Shown here in pieces: positions 6,944 through 12,507 of a stretch of DNA of 12,507 bases. Origin of the DNA: Thermoflexibacter sp. (GTDB taxonomy: Bacteria > Bacteroidota > Bacteroidia > Cytophagales > Thermoflexibacteraceae); the NCBI GenBank assembly GCA_025455345.1, contig JALOMS010000072.1, forward strand, positions 1 to 12,507, in the 5' to 3' direction. Under the pieces are notes generated by a model, which saw only the letters and a program-made list of their open reading frames with translations, had not been told where the DNA came from and searched no databases. Positions within the stretch are counted from its first letter, which is position 1; each line of letters begins with the position of its first letter. Position numbers and translations under genes: made by a program.

Positions 6944-6989
6944 ATCACAACCTTTGGTAAAGTTTTAAAACTTTGTCAAAGGTTGTGAT
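6944..6989. repeat. 46-bp palindromic hairpin, possible terminator
   Basis: An inverted repeat with 23-bp arms and no loop; the centre is AGTTTTAAAACT and the outer part ATCACAACCTTTG. The only departures are two adjacent G-T wobble pairs (6957-6958 with 6975-6976), so the transcript can pair fully on either strand. It starts 20 bp after the coiled-coil lipoprotein gene and could end transcription, although no T run follows. The wobble pairs and perfect symmetry suggest a dispersed REP-like element. Confidence 0.75.
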
Positions 6990-7030
6990 TCATTAAGTAC
7001 ATAGCATTTTTATTGTAAAATACGCTTTGG

Positions 7031-7076
7031 GGTGTTTGATTCATTGTCAAATACCTGCACACCCTGAAGGGCATGC
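7031..7076. repeat. Pair of adjacent hairpins upstream of the LRR gene
   Basis: First hairpin: GGTGTTTGA (7031-7039) pairs with TCAAATACC (7047-7055), nine pairs including one G-T, with a seven-base loop. Second hairpin: 7057-7065 with 7068-7076, with CCC-GGG closing a TGAA loop, a two-base internal mismatch and a GCA-TGC outer stem. With the 46-bp palindrome they give this 236-bp intergenic stretch three consecutive structures. Confidence 0.5.
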
Positions 7077-7160
7077 TACAATGTCAATTTAATTTGCACA
7101 CTTACTTATCCAAAAAATAGAAAAGTACAATCAATTTAGACAAAGAATAGATTATTAAGC

Positions 7161-8522
7161 ATGAAAAAATATTTACCTTATATCCTTTTTTTCTATATAA
7201 TATCAATCTTATCCGCATGCAATAGCTCAAAAGATGATTCTCAAACTCTGAGCAAGGAAGAAACCCAACAAATGTTAGCTTGGATAGATGACCAAGTTAA
7301 TTATTTTACCGCAGAAGATAAAAAGAAAATAGCAAGTCAATTGGCTGACTATCAGAAGAACACGCGAAATATGGTTCGAGTAGTGGTTATCAATGATTTT
7401 AGTCCTCTGCCTACCATGGGGCAATACCTAAGAAAATATGCCCAAGATAACAAGTTTTCTACTGATAGTACCTTCATGCTCATTGGTTTGGCAATAAATC
7501 GCGGCACTCCTGATGTATTCCCTAATTGGCGTATGAAACGCATGATTTCACAAAAGGAAATTGATGATATAATGAGAATTATAGTCAATGATTGGGCGAA
7601 TCAAGAACTCTACAAAGGCATAGAAAATACCATTAGCTATCTCAATGAGCGTGGGACTATGTTGGGTGAAACTTTTTTGCAAATGTCTATGCCTGCCTAC
7701 TCCTTAGAACAAGCCCTCGAAAAACCTGATAGCACCTATCGTTTAGACCTAAGAGGGCAAAATCTGAAAAATTTTCCAACTGAAATTTTCAAATTAAAAA
7801 ACTTAGGAGAACTTTGGCTCAATAAAAATCAAATCAAGGAAATTCCCTTAGAAATAGCTCAATTGGAACATTTGCAATCCATAGATTTGTCTAATAATCA
7901 GATTAATAGCTTACCTGAATCTTTTAAAAATCTAAAAAATCTACGCAAACTAAACCTAAACAAAAATCTTATTAAAGACGGAGTATCGACCATTGCACTT
8001 ATCTCTTACCTACCTAAACTGGTGTCCTTAGAAATGAACTTTTGTCAAATGGATAGCTTATCTCCTCAGATTGGCAACTTTCTTAAAATCAATGATTTAC
8101 AATTTACAGGAAATCAGCTCAAATACTTGCCTGCCGAAATCGGTAAGCTGAAGAAGTTGCAAATATTGGTAGTAAACAAAAATTTACTTAAAACGCTCCC
8201 TTCACAAATAGGAGATATGGAACAACTCCAATTGCTGTATGCGGATAGCAATCAGGTAGCTTTTATTCCTCCCCAAATCAGTAATCTGAACAAACTTCTG
8301 GTGCTAAGACTACACAAAAACCAACTCACAACTTTACCCACCGAATTGGGTAAATTACAAAATTTACAAAGGCTGTATTTAGCAGATAATCAACTTATAA
8401 ATATATCAGAAGTCATAAAAAATCTTCCTCAATTACAAGATATTTCTATCATCAGAAATCCCATAAGTGAGGAAGAAAAAAAGCGTATCAATCTATTATT
8501 TCCAAAAATAAAAATCCAATAA
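7161..8522 (+). CDS. TPM-like domain / leucine-rich-repeat lipoprotein
   Basis: A 453-aa protein. Its signal ends in the lipobox LSAC (Cys20), predicting a membrane-anchored lipoprotein. Residues about 45-165 resemble the TPM domain (TLP18.3/Psb32/MOLO-1; some members act as acid phosphatases or photosystem repair factors): VRVVVINDF, STFMLIGLAINRG and an amphipathic helix IDDIMRIIVNDWANQELYKGI. From about 193 to 440 there are ten leucine-rich repeats, mostly 23 residues of the form LxxLxLxxNxLxxLPxxIxxLxx (for example LQSIDLSNNQINSLPESF). The fourth is about 26 residues, and the last ends in a capping helix. LRRs bind proteins or glycans, so the protein may place a TPM domain at a surface ligand. 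The TPM call rests on pattern only and is less sure than the LRRs. No clear promoter box was found. Its end is 11 bp from the end of the convergent acyl-CoA dehydrogenase gene. Confidence 0.85.
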   Translation: MKKYLPYILFFYIISILSACNSSKDDSQTLSKEETQQMLAWIDDQVNYFTAEDKKKIASQLADYQKNTRNMVRVVVINDFSPLPTMGQYLRKYAQDNKFSTDSTFMLIGLAINRGTPDVFPNWRMKRMISQKEIDDIMRIIVNDWANQELYKGIENTISYLNERGTMLGETFLQMSMPAYSLEQALEKPDSTYRLDLRGQNLKNFPTEIFKLKNLGELWLNKNQIKEIPLEIAQLEHLQSIDLSNNQINSLPESFKNLKNLRKLNLNKNLIKDGVSTIALISYLPKLVSLEMNFCQMDSLSPQIGNFLKINDLQFTGNQLKYLPAEIGKLKKLQILVVNKNLLKTLPSQIGDMEQLQLLYADSNQVAFIPPQISNLNKLLVLRLHKNQLTTLPTELGKLQNLQRLYLADNQLINISEVIKNLPQLQDISIIRNPISEEEKKRINLLFPKIKIQ

Positions 8523-8533
8523 CCGAGTCTATA

Positions 8534-9757
8534 CTATTCAAAAGCGGCAATACCTGTAATTTCTTTGCCCAAAATCAAGAGATGAATGTCGTGCGTACCT
8601 TCGTAGGTTATGACTGATTCTAAGTTCATGCTATGGCGCATGATGGGATATTCTCCTGTAATGCCCATGCCGCCCAATATTTGGCGACTTTCTCTTGCTA
8701 TTTCCAATGCCATCGCTACATTATTTCGCTTTGCCATAGAGATTTGGGCAGAGGAGGCTTTGCCAGCATTTTTGAGTTGTCCTAACCTCAATACCAATAA
8801 TTGGGCTTTGGTTATTTCTGTCAGCATTTCCGCTAACTTCTTCTGTACCAGTTGGAAAGAAGCTATTGGTTTCCCAAACTGAATTCGCTCATTCGCATAA
8901 CGGCGCGCCGTTTCATAGCAATCCATCGCCGCACCGATTACCCCCCAAGCGATACCATAACGTGCTGAATCTAAGCATCCAAGAGGCGCGCCCAAGCCTG
9001 ATTTGTTGGGTAGGAGATTTTCTTTGGGAACTTTTACATTATCAAATACCAATTCCCCTGTACTACTTGCCCGCAAAGACCATTTGTTATGTGTCGTAGG
9101 TGTACTAAATCCTTCCATGCCTCTTTCTACTATCAATCCGTGAATCCTACCTGCTTCATTTTTTGCCCAAACTACGGCAATATCTGCCTCTGGTGAGTTA
9201 GAAATCCACATTTTTGCCCCATTCAATAGGTAGTAGTCCCCCATATCCTTAAAGTTTGTTACCATTCCCGAAGGATTAGAGCCGTGGTCTGGCTCCGTCA
9301 AACCAAAACAACCTAAGAACTCCCCACTTGCTAACTTTGGCAAGTATTTTTTGCGCTGTGCCTCAGAGCCATACGCATAAATAGGATACATGACCAAAGA
9401 GCTTTGGACAGAAACCGTAGAGCGCATACCAGAATCCCCTCTCTCGATTTCTTGCATGATGAGTCCGTATGCAATGTTGTCCAAACCGCCACCGCCGTAC
9501 TCTAAGGGAATCGTGGGACCGAATGCCCCAATCTCGCCAAATTTCCGAATGAGGTGTTTGGGAAAAATATTGTTTTGGCAACAATCCTCGATGATAGGAC
9601 TAATCTCTTTCTTTACAAAGTCCCTGACTGCCGAGCGAATCATCAGATGTTCTTCATCGAGCAGTTCGTCTATATTATAAAAATCAGGAGATTCAAAAAC
9701 GTCCGCCTTAGCAGATTTATTAATTTTTTGTTCTATTTCGTCTAAAATCGTTATCAT
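8534..9757 (-). CDS. Acyl-CoA dehydrogenase, glutaryl-CoA dehydrogenase type
   Basis: A 407-aa FAD enzyme of the acyl-CoA dehydrogenase superfamily, with N-terminal helical, central beta and C-terminal helical domains. Features typical of glutaryl-CoA dehydrogenase (glutaryl-CoA to crotonyl-CoA plus CO2, lysine and tryptophan breakdown) are MRSTVSVQSSLVM (111-123), CFGLTEPDHGSNP (150-162), RYGIAWGVIGAA and the end YEGTHDIHLLILGKEITG, where Glu386 aligns with the catalytic base and Arg112 with the substrate-carboxylate arginine. Length is normal for the family without a transit peptide. The electron acceptor would be ETF, which is not encoded here. It follows the MBOAT gene by 63 bp on the same strand and may be co-transcribed, but the two have no obvious metabolic link. 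A short-chain acyl-CoA substrate other than glutaryl-CoA remains possible. Confidence 0.9.
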   Translation of the reverse strand: MITILDEIEQKINKSAKADVFESPDFYNIDELLDEEHLMIRSAVRDFVKKEISPIIEDCCQNNIFPKHLIRKFGEIGAFGPTIPLEYGGGGLDNIAYGLIMQEIERGDSGMRSTVSVQSSLVMYPIYAYGSEAQRKKYLPKLASGEFLGCFGLTEPDHGSNPSGMVTNFKDMGDYYLLNGAKMWISNSPEADIAVVWAKNEAGRIHGLIVERGMEGFSTPTTHNKWSLRASSTGELVFDNVKVPKENLLPNKSGLGAPLGCLDSARYGIAWGVIGAAMDCYETARRYANERIQFGKPIASFQLVQKKLAEMLTEITKAQLLVLRLGQLKNAGKASSAQISMAKRNNVAMALEIARESRQILGGMGITGEYPIMRHSMNLESVITYEGTHDIHLLILGKEITGIAAFE

Positions 9758-9820
9758 ATTTTTATACGTTAAAAATTTATTGGTAAAACCTCTTGAATAA
9801 ATATTGGGTTTTAAATTTCT

Positions 9821-11323
9821 TTAGAATTGAAAATAAATAAATGGTTGTAACTCTGAAGTTTTGACTTGGTAGAGTAAAAGCATGATGCCAACTATCATAA
9901 TCGCTTTGGTTAAGTCGGGCAATTTGACAAATGTATCACTCAATTGATTTTTGTAATCGCTTGGCAGTAGGTGAACTACAAAGCCTATCATAATGACTAT
10001 GAATATTTTATAGTATTCTATCACATTCAAATCTATGTATTCAAAGCCGAAATTTGTACCTATCTGCGAAAGTATATTTCCTACTATTTGCATATCTGCT
10101 GCCCGAAAAAATATCCAACAGAAACACACAAAATGGAAAGTAATTACTCCATTGAGGATTTTGCCACCCAAAGAGGTAGTCTGCTGAGGAAAAGCCTCCA
10201 TATAAGCCTTGTGAACCGCTAAGGCAAGACCATGCAATGCTCCCCAAATAATGAATCTTATATGCGCTCCATGCCAAAGTCCACCTAAAAGCATAGTAAT
10301 CAGTAGATTCAGGTAAGTTCTAAACTTCCCTTTGCGATTGCCACCAAGAGAAATATACAAGTAATCTCTGAGCCATGATGAAAGAGAGATATGCCAACGT
10401 CGCCAAAAATCCGTAATATTCTGTGCCTTATAAGGTGAGTTAAAATTAATATTTAGGCGAAAACCCATAAGCAAAGATAACCCTATCGCAATATCCGTAT
10501 AACCCGAAAAATCGCAATAAATTTGTATAGCATAGCCATACACCCCCATCAAGTTTTCAAAACCACTGTAATTAAGCGGACTCGCAAACACCCTATCGAC
10601 AAAATTGATAGAAATATAGTCAGAAATAAAGATTTTTTTAAATAAACCGCATACAATCAGGTAAATAGCTTTTCCATATTCTACCTCGCTGACCTTGTAA
10701 GGCTGATAGATTTGGGGAACAAAGTCAGAAGCCCTTACAATAGGTCCTGCGACTAATTGGGGAAAAAAACTCACATAAAAAGCAAAATCCCAAATATTGC
10801 GTACAGGGTGAACCTGTCGCCTGTAAATATCTACTGAATAACTTATGGTCTGAAAGGTGTAAAAGGAAATTCCAACAGGTAAGATAATGCTATTGATGTC
10901 AAAAGTAGTCGTAGCGAGCGCATTAGTCCACACTGCCAAGTAATTAGTAACTGTAAAATGAGTGTCGAACAAGGAATTGATAGAATCTACAAAAAAATAA
11001 GCGTACTTGAAATACCCCAATACACCCAAGTTAATCACTACACTTGCGGTTACCAACAGCTTCCTTTTGGTCTCATTATCGCTTGCAAATATCCACTTGC
11101 CAATGTAATAATCCACCAAAGTCGAGAAAATAAGCAAAGTAAAGAAATAACCGCCTGTAAGATAGTAGAAGTACATACTTATCCCCATCAAATAAACATT
11201 TCGCACAGAAATATTTTTATAGATGAATTGGTAGCACAACATAGCTACACCAAAAAATCCCCAAAAAATAGCTTGGGTAAAGATAAGCGGCGATTCCTCT
11301 CTATAAAATAGAAAATCAAACAT
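9821..11323 (-). CDS. MBOAT family membrane O-acyltransferase (AlgI/DltB-like)
   Basis: A 500-aa polytopic inner-membrane protein, with about ten or more hydrophobic segments from residue 15 to the C-terminus. It carries the MBOAT signatures PVGISFYTFQTISYSVDIYR, PQLVAGPIVRASDFVPQ, CDFSGYTDIAIGLS, DFWRRWHISLSSWLRDYLY with LGGNR (His311), and LLGGLWHGA, whose His351 aligns with the catalytic histidine of AlgI and DltB. Such proteins pass acyl groups, usually acetyl or alanyl, across the membrane to an extracytoplasmic polymer through a second SGNH/AlgJ/AlgX-type protein. In many genomes that partner gene is adjacent; here neither neighbour encodes one, so the polymer modified cannot be named. 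Upstream is an ECF sigma factor gene 147 bp away on the same strand; downstream is the acyl-CoA dehydrogenase. Confidence 0.9.
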   Translation of the reverse strand: MFDFLFYREESPLIFTQAIFWGFFGVAMLCYQFIYKNISVRNVYLMGISMYFYYLTGGYFFTLLIFSTLVDYYIGKWIFASDNETKRKLLVTASVVINLGVLGYFKYAYFFVDSINSLFDTHFTVTNYLAVWTNALATTTFDINSIILPVGISFYTFQTISYSVDIYRRQVHPVRNIWDFAFYVSFFPQLVAGPIVRASDFVPQIYQPYKVSEVEYGKAIYLIVCGLFKKIFISDYISINFVDRVFASPLNYSGFENLMGVYGYAIQIYCDFSGYTDIAIGLSLLMGFRLNINFNSPYKAQNITDFWRRWHISLSSWLRDYLYISLGGNRKGKFRTYLNLLITMLLGGLWHGAHIRFIIWGALHGLALAVHKAYMEAFPQQTTSLGGKILNGVITFHFVCFCWIFFRAADMQIVGNILSQIGTNFGFEYIDLNVIEYYKIFIVIMIGFVVHLLPSDYKNQLSDTFVKLPDLTKAIMIVGIMLLLYQVKTSELQPFIYFQF

Positions 11324-11470
11324 AATAAACAGATTATCAATTTAGTGCATAGAAAACTTACCAATCAGATACATTGTAAGTCCATTCATGCCTATTTTAT
11401 CCTGCAATGATAGCAATATTTGTGTAAAAACAAGGCATCTGACCAATTTATTGGCATCATAAACTCTCGC
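11324..11470. other. Intergenic gap with no recognised site
   Basis: This 147-bp AT-rich gap separates the sigma factor and MBOAT genes, both on the minus strand. I found no exact TAnnTTTG match on the minus strand and no strong terminator hairpin, so how the MBOAT gene is transcribed is unclear; read-through from the sigma gene is possible. Confidence 0.4.
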
Positions 11471-12034
11471 TCATCTATCTAAGTGCGTGGCTTTTTCTCT
11501 CAACAACTTGACAGCCCTATGTACCAGATTGCGCGCAGACTGATAGCTCAACTCCATGATTTGACTGATTTCCTCATAGCTCATGTCTTGGTAAAAGAGC
11601 AAATACAAGATTTCCTTTTGGCGCGGGGGAAGCTCGGATAAGATAGCTTGTATTTTTTTGACTTGTTCCTCATCAGTCTGACTTTGGATAAGCGTAGATT
11701 CATACGAAAAAACTACCTCAAAATCATACTCTTGGGAAATATCTTTGGAAAATAACTTCTTGATTTTGTTCCCTTTTTCTAAGATTTTGATAATCTTACG
11801 ACGAACAGAAGTAAGCAAATAGGGTTTGATGTGGTTAGTCGTGCCGAGTGAACTTCTATTCTTCCAAAGTTCTAAAAATAACTCTTGTATGCTATCCTCT
11901 ACCAGCTCCGCATCCTTGTGAAACTTTAATCCATAGTTAAGCATAGCCTTGTAATGCGAACAAAAAATGGACGCAAAAGCGGACTCATCTCCACGCTTAA
12001 AATCTTCCCATAAATTAGTATCACTGATACTCAC
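11471..12034 (-). CDS. ECF-type RNA polymerase sigma factor
   Basis: A 187-aa sigma-70 family factor of the extracytoplasmic-function class. Region 2 covers about residues 25-85 (DSIQELFLELWKNR, then HIKPYLLTSVRRKIIKIL), which binds core polymerase and the -10 region. Region 4 covers about 125-178 (LPPRQKEILYLLFYQDMSYEEISQIM, with the helix-turn-helix SYQSARNLVHRAVKLL), which reads the -35 element. Regions 1 and 3 are absent, as expected. The start is GTG (12032-12034): an in-frame stop lies 18 bases upstream and no ATG is available before region 2. Many Bacteroidota ECF factors are followed by a FecR-like anti-sigma gene and a TonB receptor; none follows here, so control must come from elsewhere. 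A 13-bp palindrome (12018-12030, GTATCACTGATAC) sits just inside the reading frame and could be an operator, or chance. Confidence 0.9.
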   Translation of the reverse strand: MSISDTNLWEDFKRGDESAFASIFCSHYKAMLNYGLKFHKDAELVEDSIQELFLELWKNRSSLGTTNHIKPYLLTSVRRKIIKILEKGNKIKKLFSKDISQEYDFEVVFSYESTLIQSQTDEEQVKKIQAILSELPPRQKEILYLLFYQDMSYEEISQIMELSYQSARNLVHRAVKLLREKATHLDR

Positions 12035-12075
12035 AAAGTCTATTTTTAAGATAAATTAAGAGGTCATCAATTACA

Positions 12076-12105
12076 CAAACATTGTCATTTTTTTCAGATT
12101 TCAAA
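12076..12105 (-). promoter_or_regulatory. Probable promoter of the ECF sigma factor gene
   Basis: Read on the minus strand, TTTG (12105-12102) is followed after 18 bases by AATGTTTG (12083-12076), one mismatch from TAnnTTTG, at a spacing typical of Bacteroidota. The start site would fall near 12069, giving a leader of about 35 nt before the GTG. Confidence 0.4.
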
Positions 12106-12211
12106 AGACAATTTTAATGAAATAAAGCTAACTATACACTAACATTGGTAAAAATAAAGGTAAAAAATAATTTATACTTTTTTAATTAACAGACAATCAG
12201 ATTTTTTTATA
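12106..12211. other. AT-rich gene-free spacer
   Basis: Between the sigma-factor promoter region and the heptad array lies very AT-rich DNA with T and A runs. I see no reading frame, hairpin or promoter match of note here. Confidence 0.5.
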
Positions 12212-12313
12212 TAGAATGTAGAATGTAGAATGTAGAATGTAGAATCGCAGCGGCGAACCGTCTGGAATTTAGAATGTAGAATTTAGAATCTGGAATGTAG
12301 AATAATGAATTAA
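12212..12313. repeat. GAATNNN heptad array interrupted by a 16-bp insert
   Basis: Four GAATGTA heptads run from 12214 to 12241. A fifth begins GAAT at 12242-12245, is interrupted by CGCAGCGGCGAACCGT (12246-12261), and resumes with CTG. It is followed in register by GAATTTA, GAATGTA, GAATTTA, GAATCTG, GAATGTA, GAATAAT and GAATTAA up to 12313. Without the 16 bp the array is twelve continuous heptads, and the restored fifth heptad GAATCTG is identical to the intact one at 12286-12292. Confidence 0.9.
12246..12261. repeat. 16-bp GC-rich segment, third copy
   Basis: CGCAGCGGCGAACCGT differs from the two left-hand copies (179-194 and 399-414) at positions 4 and 16 only. The last change, C to T, keeps pairing with G in the GCGG-CGAA-CCGY mini-hairpin. 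The left boundary could be shifted by one base because the base after the segment is also C. Confidence 0.8.
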
Positions 12314-12507
12314 AATACACAAAATCAATAACTTATGTATTACAACTCATCACTCATCACTTACAACTCATCACTAAAAATCGGCTCTATATTTGAAGGG
12401 TAATCACAACAGGTGTAATGTAGAATTTAGAATCTGGAATGTAGAATAATGAATTAAAATACACAAAATCAATAACTTATGTATTACAACTCATCACTCA
12501 TCACTTA
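12273..12507. repeat. 144-bp tandem unit with heptad hairpin, second copy cut by window end
   Basis: Bases 12273-12363 and 12417-12507 are identical over 91 bp (offset 144), and the match runs to the last base of the window, so the second copy continues beyond it. Each unit holds GAATNNN heptads, AATACA (12314-12319 in the first), a 16-base loop, TGTATT (12336-12341) and pyrimidine heptads ACTCATC (12345-12375 in the first). Between the copies lies a 53-bp spacer. This is the same plan as the two hairpin elements at 290-524. Confidence 0.85.

Noticed and set aside
8899..8912. 14-bp palindrome AACGGCGCGCCGTT
   Set aside because: It lies in the acyl-CoA dehydrogenase gene and encodes conserved residues (ETARRYAN); a second GGCGCGCC nearby is also coding. 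Coincidence is the simpler reading.
10958..11311. 117-codon plus-strand frame opposite the MBOAT gene
   Set aside because: Shadow of a strongly supported membrane protein gene; translation shows no domain and no initiation signal.
1..12507. The whole segment as a mobile island bounded by end repeats
   Set aside because: The repeats at the two ends are in the same orientation and share vocabulary, but the longest exact left-right matches are only about 13-16 bp, and no integrase, transposase or tRNA attachment site is seen; most genes between are ordinary chromosomal ones.

Overview
The window looks like a chromosomal segment of a low-GC member of the Bacteroidota, most likely a Cytophagales-type bacterium. 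Three things point there: several intergenic matches to the Bacteroidota -7 promoter box TAnnTTTG with almost no purine-rich Shine-Dalgarno sites; many exported lipoproteins; and families (coiled-coil lipoprotein, Bacteroidota-style ECF sigma factor, lipoprotein sulfatase-modifying-factor domain) usual in that phylum. The placement is inferred from sequence character alone, with no database search.

Layout. 1-635 is gene-poor and built of repeats: a 50-bp direct repeat with a GC-rich core, two copies of a hairpin made of 7-nt tandem repeats, and an 8-nt tandem repeat array. 690-2921 (+) is a large fusion of an HsdR-type nuclease domain and a DNA methyltransferase, with a 33-bp perfect palindrome inserted in frame. 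It is followed by a terminator-like hairpin. 3179-5909 (+) is a tight three-gene cluster: an exported TPR protein, a lipoprotein formylglycine-generating-enzyme homologue with both catalytic cysteines, and folK. 6049-6924 (+) is a coiled-coil lipoprotein behind a well-formed promoter. Then comes a 236-bp intergenic stretch with three hairpins, and 7161-8522 (+), a lipoprotein joining a TPM-like domain to leucine-rich repeats.

The rest reads on the minus strand: a glutaryl-CoA-dehydrogenase-like acyl-CoA dehydrogenase (8534-9757), an MBOAT O-acyltransferase (9821-11323) and an ECF sigma factor (11471-12034). The last 470 bp hold no gene and end in a second heptad-repeat region, where a 144-bp unit begins to repeat.

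How they work together. Most genes are unrelated housekeeping or envelope genes; four of the nine are predicted to be exported. The strongest unusual signals are: (1) a 16-bp GC-rich segment, CGCRGCGGCGAACCGY, present three times. In the right-hand array its removal restores a continuous run of twelve GAATNNN heptads, and at the left a paralogous copy lacking exactly those 16 bp lies between the two filled copies, so filled and empty sites coexist. (2) The heptad arrays share one architecture at both ends: GAATNNN heptads, AATACA, loop, TGTATT, pyrimidine-rich heptads. (3) The nuclease-methyltransferase fusion may be a one-protein restriction-modification or defence enzyme.
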